A DNA stretch of 64,000 nt from Paraburkholderia acidicola. GTDB taxonomy: Bacteria; Pseudomonadota; Gammaproteobacteria; Burkholderiales; Burkholderiaceae. Positions 45,601 through 53,121 of this stretch are shown here, in pieces. Each line of letters opens with the position of its first letter. Positions within the stretch are counted from its first letter, which is position 1. Position numbers and translations under genes: made by a program. The notes beneath the pieces were generated by a model that did not search any database, was not told the DNA's origin, and saw only the letters and a list, made by a program, of their open reading frames with translations. The stretch covers positions 1,922,001-1,986,000 of the forward strand of contig NZ_MTZV01000006.1 of NCBI RefSeq assembly GCF_002362315.1, given 5' to 3'.

Positions 45601-48398
45601 TGTCGACGGGACTGAGCACGACTAACAGCAACGTAACGAGCCTGTCGAGCTCGACGTCTACGGGCATTAGCTCGCTGTCGACCGGCGTGAACTCGCTGTC
45701 CACATCGACCTCGACTGGCATCAGCAGTCTGTCGACTGGCCTGAGCACGACTAACAGCAACGTAACAAGCCTGTCGAGTTCGACGTCCACGGGCATCAGC
45801 TCGCTGTCAACGGGCGTGAATTCGCTGTCTACGTCCACTTCGACCGGCATCAGCTCGTTGTCGACCGGTGTGAATTCGTTGTCCACGTCGACGTCGACTG
45901 GCATTACGAGTCTGTCGACTGGCCTGAGCACGACGAACAGCAACGTAACGAGCCTCTCGAACTCCACGTCCACGGGTATCAGCTCGCTGTCGACCGGCGT
46001 GAACTCGCTGTCCACGTCGACTTCGACTGGCATCAGCAGCCTGTCGACTGGCCTGAGCACAACGAACAGCAACGTAACGAGCCTGTCGAGCTCAACGTCC
46101 ACGGGCATCAGCTCGCTGTCGACGGGTGTGGATTCGTTGTCTACATCGACATCGACGGGCATCTCGTCGCTGTCCACATCGACTTCGACCGGCATTAACA
46201 GCCTGTCGACTGGTCTGAGCACGACGAACAGCAACGTAACAAGTCTGTCGAGCTCAACGTCCACGGGCATCAGCTCACTGTCGACTGGTGTGAATTCGCT
46301 GTCTACGTCCACTTCGACCGGCATCAGCTCGCTGTCGACCGGCGTGAACTCTCTGTCCACTTCGACTTCAACTGGCATCACCAGCCTGTCGACTGGCTTG
46401 AGCACGACGAACAGCAACGTAACAAGCCTGTCGAGCTCCACGTCCACAGGTATCAATTCGTTGTCCACGTCGACGTCGACCGGCATCACCAGCCTGTCGA
46501 CCGGCCTGAGCACGACAAATAGCAACGTAACCAGCCTGTCGAGTTCGACGTCCACCGGTATCAGTTCACTGTCGACCGGCGTCACCAGCCTGTCGACCGG
46601 CCTGAGCACGACCAACAGCAACGTAACAAGCCTGTCGAGTTCGACATCCACCGGCATCAGCTCACTGTCGACCGGCGTGAACTCGTTGTCCACATCGACC
46701 TCAACTGGCATCACCAGCCTGTCAACCGGCCTGAGCACGACCAACAGCAACGTAACCAGCCTGTCGAGCTCCACGTCTTCCGGCATCGGCTCACTGTCGA
46801 CTGGCGTGAACTCACTGTCCACGTCGACCTCGACCGGCTTCACGTCGCTGTCGACGGGCTTAAGTTCGACCAACAGCAACCTGACGAGTCTGTCCACCGC
46901 AACCTCGACGGGCCTCACCTCGCTGTCGACTGGTTTGAGCACGACCAACAGCAACGTGACCAGCCTGTCGACCGGTCTCTCGAGTCTGTCGACTACCCTG
47001 AGCACCTCCGGTAGCGGCGTATCGAGCCTGTCCACGGTAGTCTCGGCGACGCGTACGCACTACTACAGCGTCAACGACAACGGCGTACAGCAGGGCAACT
47101 ACAACAACGACGGCGCGACCGGCATCAACGCGATGGCAGCTGGCACGAACGCGCTCGCGTCAGGTTCCGGCAGCGTGGCGTTGGGCAACGGCGCGACCGC
47201 CACGGGCACCAGCTCGGTAGCGCTCGGCAACGGTGCCACAGCGTTGAATGACAATTCGGTCGCTCTGGGTTGGAAGTCGGTCACGAGCACCTCGGTAGCA
47301 ACACCGACCGCAACGATCGGCTCGCTGCAACTCGGAACGTTCGCCGGTGCTTCGCCGATAGGCGTGGTGAGCGTCGGCTCACCAGGGTTCGAACGCCAGA
47401 TCACCAACGTCGCAGCAGGCCAGGTCACGTCGAGCAGTACCGACGCAATCAACGGCAGCCAGCTGTTCACCGTCGCCAGCCAGCTCAGCGCGTCGCTCGG
47501 TCAGATCTCGTCACTGTCGACGGGTCTCTCCACGACCAACAGCAACCTGACCAGCCTGTCGACTTCCACTGGCAGCCTGAGCACGTCACTGTCGACGGGC
47601 CTCTCCACGACGATCTCCACGATCGGCGCGGGCGGCTCTAGCGGCAACGGCAGCGGCACCGGCACGAGGACGACGCAAGGCCGCTCGTTCGACAACACGT
47701 CGACGTCGACGGTGAATGCCGCGAGCTGCGGTTCGGCTAACGGCGCGGATACGACGGCAGTCGGCACCTGTGCGCAAGCCGGCACGGTCGCTGGCGTGAA
47801 CGGCGCGACCGTCACAACGGTGGCCAACGGTGCCACGGCAATGGGTTCGCAGTCGCTTGCACAGGACACGAACACCACGGCGATCGGCTTCCGGGCCACT
47901 GCGCAGGGTCAGGGTTCGTCGGCGGTAGGCTTCCAGTCGCAGGCAACCGGGACGCAATCGACCGCGATCGGTTCGAACGCAGTGGCAAGCGGAGCGAACT
48001 CGGTGGCGATCGGTGCCGGTTCGGTGGCAAGCGAGTCGAACTCGGTATCGGTGGGCTCGCCGGGCAACGAACGCACGATCACGAACGTCGCAGCGGGTGT
48101 CAATCCGACCGATGCCGTGAATATGCAACAGTTGCAGAGCGTGCAGAGCAACGTCAACACGGTCGCGAAGTATGCGTACTCGGGCGTGGCAATGGCCGGC
48201 GCGCTGGCGGGGCTGCCGCAGGTCGAGCCGGGCAAGACCTTTATGCTCGGCGCGGGTCTGGGCAACTACGGCGGCTACACGGCGCTCGCGGTGGGCGGCA
48301 GTGCACGGGTCACGCAGAACACGATCGTCAAGTTCGGCGTGAGCACGGTAAGCGGCGAACGCATGATGTTCAACGCAGGCGTTGGATACTCGTGGTAA
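39684..48398 (+). CDS. Giant trimeric autotransporter adhesin (YadA-like, type Vc)
   Basis: A 2,904-residue surface adhesin. An ESPR-type extended signal opens it (MNKTYRSIWNEALGAWVAAS, cleavage near ALAQ). Residues ~60-440 are YadA-head repeats of the SAIAIGANATASG type, followed by a neck (RRITNVADGAAPQDAVTVSQL). Two long Ser/Thr-rich stalks (~460-950 and ~1075-2450) are separated by a second head/neck beginning RTHYYSVNDNGVQQGNYNN, which recurs at ~2455. More head repeats precede the C-terminal anchor (~2,800-2,904), ending GERMMFNAGVGYSW. Three chains should form one barrel. The stalk is an obvious O-glycosylation target for the downstream genes. Confidence 0.95.
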   Translation: MNKTYRSIWNEALGAWVAASELASARGKPSKSAVAKAIAALVVAGAGIHSNLALAQYAPGGGTATGSSAIAIGGSSGAFPSSATTASGTTSIAIGANATASGNYSQAFGQNSTASAASAIGMGSGSKATGTGATAIGNDTTASGSSAIAIGGGNSSGTGGAAALGAQGISIGRSSSVVLAATNGLAVGVGATSSAVDAVALGVSSTANGTDSLAFGTSATTTGSSAVAIGQNAVGSNAQTVALGTSSTASSNFATAVGSGSVAGNGIASGTASASNASAFGANAKASSAFATAVGAASTASSANAAAFGVNSTATGNSATALGAMSSATGGSSIAVGPAATASGNAGIAVGTFSIASGSSAAAFGVGATASNFQATALGVNANAAGTNALALGTSATAAYTNSVALGANSVTGAAPPTGTGYLTGQAAPLSEVSVGSSTALRRITNVADGAAPQDAVTVSQLSTGMSTTTSSISSLSTSASTGITSLSTGVNSLSTGLSTTNSNVTSLSSSTSTGLSTAVSRETSLSTGLSTTNANVTSLSSSTSSGISSLSTGLSTAGAGVASLSTGITSLSTGLSTTNSNVTSLSSSTSTGIGSLSTSASTGITSLSTGLSTTNSNVTSLSSSTSTGIGSLSTSASTGITSLSTGLSTTNSNVTSLSSSTSTGIGSLSTSASTGITSLSTGLSTTNSNVTSLSSSTSTGIGSLSTSASTGITSLSTGLSTTNSNVTSLSSSTSTGIGSLSTSASTGITSLSTGLSTTNSNVTSLSSSTSTGINSLSTSASTGIASLSTSTSTGITSLSTGLSTTNSNVTSLSSSTSTGINSLSTSASTGIASLSTSTSTGITSLSTGLSTTNSNVTSLSSSTSTGIGSLSTSASTGITSLSTGLSTTNSNVSSLSTGLSTTGSGISSLSTSTSSGIGSLSTGLGSLSTSTSTGITSLSTGLSTTGSNVSSLSTVVSATRTHYYSVNDNGVQQGNYNNNGATGVNAMALGPNASASSSNGVAIGNGAVVSSAGSVALGAGSTTSATAPTGTGFLTQQAAPLSEVSVGNSTALRRITNVADGSAPQDAVTVSQLSTGMSTTTSSISSLSTSASTGITSLSTGLSTTNSNVTSLSTSASTGITSLSTGLSTTNSNVTSLSTSASTGITSLSTGLSTTNSNVTSLSTSASTGITSLSTGLSTTNSNVTSLSTSASTGITSLSTGLSTTNSNVTSLSSSASTGITSLSTGLSTTNSNVTSLSTSASTGITSLSTGLSTTNSNVTSLSTSASTGITSLSTGLSTTNSNVTSLSTSTSTGITSLSTGLSTTNSNVTSLSSSTSTAVSSLSTGVGSLSSSTSTGIASLSTSTSTGISSLSTGVNSLSTSTSTGISSLSTGLSTTNSNVTSLSSSTSTGISSLSTGVNSLSTSTSTGISSLSTGLSTTNSNVTSLSSSTSTGISSLSTGVNSLSTSTSTGISSLSTGLSTTNSNVTSLSSSTSTGISSLSTGVNSLSTSTSTGISSLSTGLSTTNSNVTSLSSSTSTGISSLSTGVNSLSTSTSTGISSLSTGLSTTNSNVTSLSSSTSTGISSLSTGVNSLSTSTSTGISSLSTGLSTTNSNVTSLSSSTSTGISSLSTGVNSLSTSTSTGISSLSTGLSTTNSNVTSLSSSTSTGISSLSTGVNSLSTSTSTGISSLSTGLSTTNSNVTSLSSSTSTGISSLSTGVNSLSTSTSTGISSLSTGLSTTNSNVTSLSSSTSTGISSLSTGVNSLSTSTSTGISSLSTGLSTTNSNVTSLSSSTSTGISSLSTGVNSLSTSTSTGISSLSTGLSTTNSNVTSLSSSTSTGISSLSTGVNSLSTSTSTGISSLSTGLSTTNSNVTSLSSSTSTGISSLSTGVNSLSTSTSTGISSLSTGLSTTNSNVTSLSSSTSTGISSLSTGVNSLSTSTSTGISSLSTGLSTTNSNVTSLSSSTSTGISSLSTGVNSLSTSTSTGISSLSTGLSTTNSNVTSLSSSTSTGISSLSTGVNSLSTSTSTGISSLSTGLSTTNSNVTSLSSSTSTGISSLSTGVNSLSTSTSTGISSLSTGVNSLSTSTSTGITSLSTGLSTTNSNVTSLSNSTSTGISSLSTGVNSLSTSTSTGISSLSTGLSTTNSNVTSLSSSTSTGISSLSTGVDSLSTSTSTGISSLSTSTSTGINSLSTGLSTTNSNVTSLSSSTSTGISSLSTGVNSLSTSTSTGISSLSTGVNSLSTSTSTGITSLSTGLSTTNSNVTSLSSSTSTGINSLSTSTSTGITSLSTGLSTTNSNVTSLSSSTSTGISSLSTGVTSLSTGLSTTNSNVTSLSSSTSTGISSLSTGVNSLSTSTSTGITSLSTGLSTTNSNVTSLSSSTSSGIGSLSTGVNSLSTSTSTGFTSLSTGLSSTNSNLTSLSTATSTGLTSLSTGLSTTNSNVTSLSTGLSSLSTTLSTSGSGVSSLSTVVSATRTHYYSVNDNGVQQGNYNNDGATGINAMAAGTNALASGSGSVALGNGATATGTSSVALGNGATALNDNSVALGWKSVTSTSVATPTATIGSLQLGTFAGASPIGVVSVGSPGFERQITNVAAGQVTSSSTDAINGSQLFTVASQLSASLGQISSLSTGLSTTNSNLTSLSTSTGSLSTSLSTGLSTTISTIGAGGSSGNGSGTGTRTTQGRSFDNTSTSTVNAASCGSANGADTTAVGTCAQAGTVAGVNGATVTTVANGATAMGSQSLAQDTNTTAIGFRATAQGQGSSAVGFQSQATGTQSTAIGSNAVASGANSVAIGAGSVASESNSVSVGSPGNERTITNVAAGVNPTDAVNMQQLQSVQSNVNTVAKYAYSGVAMAGALAGLPQVEPGKTFMLGAGLGNYGGYTALAVGGSARVTQNTIVKFGVSTVSGERMMFNAGVGYSW
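41437..41976 (+). repeat. 108-bp tandem repeats in the first adhesin stalk
   Basis: About five near-identical 108-bp units, each encoding 36 residues built as SLSSSTSTGIG + SLSTSASTGIT + SLSTGLS + TTNSNVT. They continue into 141-bp variants with one extra 11-residue block up to about 42,260. Always in frame. Confidence 0.85.
42943..43612 (+). repeat. 75-bp tandem repeats in the second adhesin stalk
   Basis: About nine units of 75 bp encoding 25 residues (SLSTSASTGIT + SLSTGLS + TTNSNVT). Differences between copies are mostly synonymous. Confidence 0.85.
43700..45780 (+). repeat. 129-bp tandem repeats in the second adhesin stalk
   Basis: About sixteen units of 129 bp encoding 43 residues (SLSSSTSTGIS + SLSTGVN + SLSTSTSTGIS + SLSTGLS + TTNSNVT). 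Between about 44,784 and 45,585 the units are paired into an exact 258-bp period, just over three copies, showing recent expansion. More irregular units follow to about 46,850. Confidence 0.85.
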
Positions 48399-48452
48399 GC
48401 CCGCAGATGTAGCGTCGGCGCAGCTCTGACGCTATTATTGCCGTACCTCCAG

Positions 48453-48481
48453 GCGGACCGCTGTCACTGACAGCGGTCCGC
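48453..48481 (+). terminator. Perfect inverted repeat between the adhesin and the glycosylation genes
   Basis: GCGGACCGCTGTCA and its exact complement flank a single C, a 14-bp arm palindrome about 55 bp after the adhesin stop and 22 bp before the next ATG. No T-run follows, so it may be a partial terminator or attenuator, or an mRNA-stabilising hairpin, rather than a full stop. Confidence 0.55.
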
Positions 48482-48503
48482 TCCACTTCTGCTTTACGGC
48501 AAC

Positions 48504-49670
48504 ATGCGCATCGGAATCTCCGTTATCAGCCATCAGGGCCAGAATATCTGGCAGAACGGGCTGGGCCAGAACATCATCTTTCTGGCCCGGCTGTTCCAGC
48601 GGTTGCCGTTCGTGCGCGGCGTCACGCTGATCGACGTCGGCGACCAGGGCGTGATGCCGGAACAGGTCGACACGGCAACGCTAGGCCTCACGGTGATGTC
48701 GCAACGCGAGGCCAGCGACCAGGTCGACGTGATCATCGAAATGGCCGGTGCGCTCGACACCCAGTGGGTCGCCCTGATGCGCGCGCGCGGCAAGAAAGTG
48801 GTCTATTACTGCTGCGGCCATCCGTTTGCCGGCCTGGCGGAACCCGCCGTATTCGAAAAACCCAGTCATTTTTCCCGTACCGACCGCTGCGACGAAATCT
48901 GGTCGCTGCCCGAGTACCGGCTATTCGCCAGTTTTCAGCGCACGCTGCATCGCTGCCCTGTGCATACCGTGCCGTACCTCTGGCATCCGCAGTTTGTCCG
49001 GCAACGTATTGCCGAAGTGGAAACGCAAGGCTATCGCTTCGGCTGGGAAGCGGCGCGTGCAAAGAGCACGGCGGGCGGTGCGCACAAGGGTTTGAGCGTC
49101 GCCATTTTCGAACCGAACATCTCGGTGGCGAAAACTTCGGCGATCTCCATGCTTGCCTGCGACGAAGCGTATCGTGCCGATCGTTCGAGCATCGAAGCCA
49201 TGCATGTGCTCAATACGCTGCACATGGCCAATCACCCCACCATGCTGCACCTCGCCAACTCACTCGATCTCGTGCGCGAGCACAAATCCACGTTCCATGG
49301 CCGGCACGACATCGTTGGCTTCATGGTGCAACACGCGGACGCGGTCGTTTCGCATCAATGGACGAACGACCAGAACTACAGCTATCTCGACGCGCTGAGC
49401 GGCGACTATCCGCTCATACACAACTCCGAATGGCTGAAGTCATTCGGAGCGGGCTACTACTACCCGGAATTCGATGCGATGCAAGGCGGCGCGCAGCTGC
49501 GGCACGCGTTAGCCCATCACGACGCAGGCCTCACCGACTATCACAGCGCATCACAGCGCGTGTTCGATGCAGTCGATCCATTCGCCGCGCATAACCTGCA
49601 GGGTTACGCGGACCGTTTGCTGGATCTGTGCCGCGATACGGACTTCGTCGACGGGCAGCAGCGAACATGA
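48504..49670 (+). CDS. DUF2827-type protein 1, probable GT-B-like glycosyltransferase
   Basis: A 388-residue cytoplasmic protein of a family I recall as DUF2827, largely confined to Burkholderia and relatives. Blocks shared with its two neighbours are GISVISHQGQNIWQNGLGQN, AIFEPNISVAKTS and VVSHQWTNDQNYSYLDAL followed by YPLIHNS. The C-terminal blocks resemble the donor-binding half of GT-B enzymes; no activity is known. It is the first gene after the adhesin and ends in an ATGA overlap with the second copy. A role in glycosylating the adhesin is inferred. Confidence 0.82.
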   Translation: MRIGISVISHQGQNIWQNGLGQNIIFLARLFQRLPFVRGVTLIDVGDQGVMPEQVDTATLGLTVMSQREASDQVDVIIEMAGALDTQWVALMRARGKKVVYYCCGHPFAGLAEPAVFEKPSHFSRTDRCDEIWSLPEYRLFASFQRTLHRCPVHTVPYLWHPQFVRQRIAEVETQGYRFGWEAARAKSTAGGAHKGLSVAIFEPNISVAKTSAISMLACDEAYRADRSSIEAMHVLNTLHMANHPTMLHLANSLDLVREHKSTFHGRHDIVGFMVQHADAVVSHQWTNDQNYSYLDALSGDYPLIHNSEWLKSFGAGYYYPEFDAMQGGAQLRHALAHHDAGLTDYHSASQRVFDAVDPFAAHNLQGYADRLLDLCRDTDFVDGQQRT

Positions 49671-50824
49671 CTACACCCACATCTCTTCAGAAAGGCACGG
49701 GCCGTCTCAACGTCGGTGTGACGATCCATGTGCGCAAGGGCACGCAGTCGCTGTGGGAAAACGGCATCTTCCAGAACTGCCTGTTTCTCGTGCAACTGCT
49801 GACGCGTGTGCCGCGCATCGACAAGGTGTTTCTGGTCGCCGGCGGCGACGGCAGCACTGAGGATGCTCGCAATTTTCTCGGCGATTCGCCGGCACCCGTG
49901 ATCGATATGAACACGGCGATGGAAACGCTCGATCTGATGGTCGAGATGAGCGCGCAGCTCGGCAGCGAATGGATCGTCGCGTTTCGCGCGCGCGGCGGCA
50001 AGGTCGCGACGATGCGCGTCGGCAACGACTACGTGATCGACGCCGAGCGGATGGTATTCGACAAGCCGCACGGGCTGCTCATTTCCGGCGCGCCGTACGA
50101 TGAGATCTGGACGCTGCCGCAGTACGAGAAAACGGCGGCCCCGTACTATCGCAGCGCGATGCGCGCCGAGGTACGCATCGTGCCGCATCTGTGGAGCCCC
50201 GTTGTGCTCGAGCGCGAGGTTGCGGCGCTGCCGGCTGGCACGCGCTTCGGTTATCAGCCCGGTCGTCGGCGCTGGCGCGCCGGGATCTTCGAGCCGAACA
50301 TCTGCATGGTCAAAACGGGCTTTATCCCGATGCTGTGCTGCGAGGTGGCGCATCGCGCCGACCCCGACATGCTCGAGCGCGTCTGGGCGTACAACACGTT
50401 CCACCTGAAGGACCATGTGACCTTCAACGGCTTTGCGCACAGCCTGAACATCGTGCAGCACGGCATTTCATCATTCGAGGGGCGTTTCCCGTTCGTGCAG
50501 ATCGTGTCCGCCAATGTCGATGTCGTGGTTTCGCATCATTGGGAGAACGCGCAGAACTATGTCTATTACGAAGCGCTCTACGGCGGCTATCCGTTGATCC
50601 ACAATTCGCACCTGCTCGGCGATTGCGGGTATCGCTATCACGATTTCGATTGTGAAGAAGGTGGCGCTGCGCTACGCCGTGCGTTCGCGGAACACGATGC
50701 GAATCTCGACGCGTACCGGCAGACAGCGAAGACCTACCTGCACCGGCTCGATCCGGAAAACGAAGTCAACGTGCGCGCGTATGCCGATGCAATCGATGCA
50801 CTCTACGTGAACCGTCAGCCATGA
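49667..50824 (+). CDS. DUF2827-type protein 2, probable GT-B-like glycosyltransferase
   Basis: A 385-residue paralogue of the preceding protein with GVTIHVRKGTQSLWENGIFQ, GIFEPNICMVKTGF and VVSHHWENAQNYVYYEALYG followed by YPLIHNS. The ATG at 49667 overlaps the previous stop; the frame could extend to 49628, but the coupling supports the shorter form. Its stop overlaps the next ATG (50821). Sequence divergence from copies 1 and 3 suggests different acceptors or sugars. Confidence 0.82.
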   Translation: MTTPTSLQKGTGRLNVGVTIHVRKGTQSLWENGIFQNCLFLVQLLTRVPRIDKVFLVAGGDGSTEDARNFLGDSPAPVIDMNTAMETLDLMVEMSAQLGSEWIVAFRARGGKVATMRVGNDYVIDAERMVFDKPHGLLISGAPYDEIWTLPQYEKTAAPYYRSAMRAEVRIVPHLWSPVVLEREVAALPAGTRFGYQPGRRRWRAGIFEPNICMVKTGFIPMLCCEVAHRADPDMLERVWAYNTFHLKDHVTFNGFAHSLNIVQHGISSFEGRFPFVQIVSANVDVVVSHHWENAQNYVYYEALYGGYPLIHNSHLLGDCGYRYHDFDCEEGGAALRRAFAEHDANLDAYRQTAKTYLHRLDPENEVNVRAYADAIDALYVNRQP

Positions 50825-51381
50825 TCTCCGTTCTTTCCCGTCTTGCCGTGTGTTGTGCTGCGTCGATGACGATGTTTGCGCCCACTGCGTCCGCGCAGAG
50901 CGTGCTGAGCGCACCGACCCCGTCCGGCCCGATGAATTCGATGGCCGCCGCCGTCAACAATGTCGGTATCAAGCAATGCCGTCCGCAACTGACCTCGCTA
51001 TCGACGCTCGGTGTGCAGGGCACGGCCAGCAACGACCTGTTGCTCGACTGGGACCACAAGCGCGTGAACACCAGCCCGGTGTTTTCGCTGATCGGGCTCG
51101 ACTACGGCTCGAACGCGGCGGCGATGTCGATCACCGCCGTACCGGAAACCGACGGCTCGTGTTCGGTGCTGGCCGAGCGGATTTCGGCGGCGCCGGTCGC
51201 GTGCAAGACTATCGCGAGCCAGGAGTTGCATGGCTACCGCGCGACACCGCTGCTCAGCCAGATGACCGTCTACACCGACGGCAAGGACCCGGGCTCGTCG
51301 GTGTCGCTGATCGACTCGCCGCCGGGCTGTCTGGTGATTCGCCGCTACGTGGCGTTTTCGAAAGCGGCAAGCGCCCACTGA
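50821..51381 (+). CDS. Exported protein of unknown function in the adhesin operon
   Basis: A 186-residue protein with a signal peptide cleaved after ASA (~25). The mature part has four cysteines (CRP, GSCSV, VACKT, GCLVI) and short beta-type segments, suggesting a disulphide-bonded periplasmic protein. It overlaps the DUF2827 gene upstream by 4 bp (ATGA). No family was recognised; it may help adhesin export or folding. Confidence 0.75.
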   Translation: MISVLSRLAVCCAASMTMFAPTASAQSVLSAPTPSGPMNSMAAAVNNVGIKQCRPQLTSLSTLGVQGTASNDLLLDWDHKRVNTSPVFSLIGLDYGSNAAAMSITAVPETDGSCSVLAERISAAPVACKTIASQELHGYRATPLLSQMTVYTDGKDPGSSVSLIDSPPGCLVIRRYVAFSKAASAH

Positions 51382-51433
51382 TCACGGCCATGACCCGCGT
51401 CTCGCGGGATGAATGCAAACGAGGAGAAAGCAA

Positions 51434-51910
51434 ATGAAACACAGGTTCACGAAGCTGGCAGCCACCACGTTGCTGATGTCTTTTGCAGCGGGCGCGATGG
51501 CCGCAGGCACCTCGGCCGATGAACTGCTGCACGATGCGGACGCCGTGTTGCAGCAGATCGATGCGTCGCACGGTGGCGCGCTGTGGGACAACGCCGCGCC
51601 GTTCGTCAAGACGAAGTTCGAAAGATCGCAGTTCATCACGCAGTTGCAGCAGCAGCGGCAGTCGTATGGTGCCGTCACTTCGCGCGGTTGGGCGTCCGTC
51701 ACGCGGCTGCAATATACGAACAGTCATGACGTCCCCGACGGCCTGTACGCAAACGTCGACTACGCATCGCACACCACCGATGGCAAGACCGTATTCGAGC
51801 TGGTCAGCTTCCGGCTGGAACCCGATGGTCAGTGGCGCCTGGTCGGCTATAACGCGCGCGGCACTCAGGAGCGCAATCCGACTGTCCAGCAGGTCGCTCC
51901 GAAACCATGA
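51434..51910 (+). CDS. DUF4019-type exported protein in the adhesin operon
   Basis: A 158-residue protein with signal peptide MKHRFTKLAATTLLMSFAAG, cleaved near AMA. The mature part (ALWDNAAPFVKTKFERSQF, RGWASVTRLQYTN, GKTVFELVSFRLEPDGQWRL) follows the DUF4019 pattern, a small periplasmic fold of unknown role. The ATG at 51434 has GAGGAG upstream. Its stop overlaps the third DUF2827 gene in ATGA. Confidence 0.78.
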   Translation: MKHRFTKLAATTLLMSFAAGAMAAGTSADELLHDADAVLQQIDASHGGALWDNAAPFVKTKFERSQFITQLQQQRQSYGAVTSRGWASVTRLQYTNSHDVPDGLYANVDYASHTTDGKTVFELVSFRLEPDGQWRLVGYNARGTQERNPTVQQVAPKP

Positions 51911-53034
51911 ACGGATTGCGCGTTGGCATCACGATCGGCCTGCATCACGAGGCGGAAACGCTGTGGAATAACGGGATCAAGCAGAACGCGGTGTTTCTCG
52001 CCGAGGCGTTGCGGCACTGTCCGAACGTTGCTGCGACGGTACTCGTCAATACGACGCAGATCGCGATTACCGACAAGCTGCCGTGGGACCAGACGCGCTG
52101 GCCGACCCGGACCTTCGACGATGCGAAAGACACGCTCGATGTCCTGATCGAACTCGGCGGTCAGATCGACGCAGCGCAAACGGAGTACCTGAAGCAGCGT
52201 GGCGTGCGGCTGGTGTCGTACTGCTGCGGTTTCGAATACGTGCATGCGATGGAATCGGTGCTGTTTCGTCGGCCGCTGTGGGGCGAGAACCTGTTCGTCA
52301 ACCAGCGCTATGACGACATCTGGATGATTCCGCAGGTCGACAACATCAGCCGGTCGTACTTCGAGGTGTTGCGGCGTTTGCCCGCGCGTGTTGCGCCATT
52401 CATCTGGAGCCCGATGTTCGTCGACGAGCGCAGCAAGGACTTGCCGGAGAGCGGCCGGTACCGGCCGGTCGGCGGTCCGAAGCGGCTCTCGGTGATCGAG
52501 CCGAACCACAATGTCGTCAAGTTCTGCCTGTATCCCGCGCTGATCGCCGAGCTGGTCTATCGCGAGCGGCCCGACAGCATCGCGATACTGCAGGTCACCA
52601 ACGCCGAACAGATCGCTCGTGAGAGCCACGAGTTCATCGCGCTGATGAACCAGCTCGATATCGTCAGAAACCACAAGGCGGTTTTTCTCGGGCGGCACGA
52701 CACGCCGGAATTCCTGTCGCGCAATACCGATATCGTCGTTTCGCATCAGCTGGAAAATCCGCTCAACTACATTTATCTGGAAGTGTGCTGGCAGGGTTAT
52801 GCGCTCGTGCATAACGCGTCGCTGTGTCCGGAGCTCGGCTACTACTACCCGGGCAACGATGCGGCGAAAGGCGCGCAGCAGGTGCTGAGCGCACTCGACC
52901 AGCACGACGCGCACGCGTCCTGGTATCGCGAACGGCAGCGCACGATGATCGGCCGTTTTCTGCCGGACAATGCGCAGCTGGTCGCGACGTACAGCGCGCT
53001 GCTCGACGATCTCGTTCGCAAGCCGGTTCGTTAG
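51907..53034 (+). CDS. DUF2827-type protein 3, probable GT-B-like glycosyltransferase
   Basis: A 375-residue third paralogue: GITIGLHHEAETLWNNGIKQ, SVIEPNHNVVKFCLYPALIA and VVSHQLENPLNYIYLEVCWQ followed by YALVHNAS. The conserved Trp of the SHQW block is Leu here. It is coupled to the DUF4019 gene by ATGA and followed after ~90 bp by the TPR-GT9 gene. Confidence 0.82.
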   Translation: MNGLRVGITIGLHHEAETLWNNGIKQNAVFLAEALRHCPNVAATVLVNTTQIAITDKLPWDQTRWPTRTFDDAKDTLDVLIELGGQIDAAQTEYLKQRGVRLVSYCCGFEYVHAMESVLFRRPLWGENLFVNQRYDDIWMIPQVDNISRSYFEVLRRLPARVAPFIWSPMFVDERSKDLPESGRYRPVGGPKRLSVIEPNHNVVKFCLYPALIAELVYRERPDSIAILQVTNAEQIARESHEFIALMNQLDIVRNHKAVFLGRHDTPEFLSRNTDIVVSHQLENPLNYIYLEVCWQGYALVHNASLCPELGYYYPGNDAAKGAQQVLSALDQHDAHASWYRERQRTMIGRFLPDNAQLVATYSALLDDLVRKPVR

Positions 53035-53121
53035 GACATGGGTTTGATGTGGCTGCCGCATCGGTGGAACAGCGGTAGCGAGAAGTAACTTCGGGCAGCA
53101 CTTCGACGGGTGGATTCGATC

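Noticed and set aside
41437..46850. Regularly spaced repeats that could suggest a CRISPR array.
   Set aside because: Units are contiguous, of 75, 108 and 129 bp, all multiples of three and in frame with the adhesin, with no unique spacers or cas genes.
42878..47035. A 1,385-codon open frame on the minus strand, opposite the second adhesin stalk, with a regular Val/Asp/Leu repeat protein.
   Set aside because: It mirrors the in-frame tandem repeats of the adhesin: few sense codons there read as stops in reverse. It lacks a signal, a start context and any domain, while the plus strand has a complete adhesin architecture.
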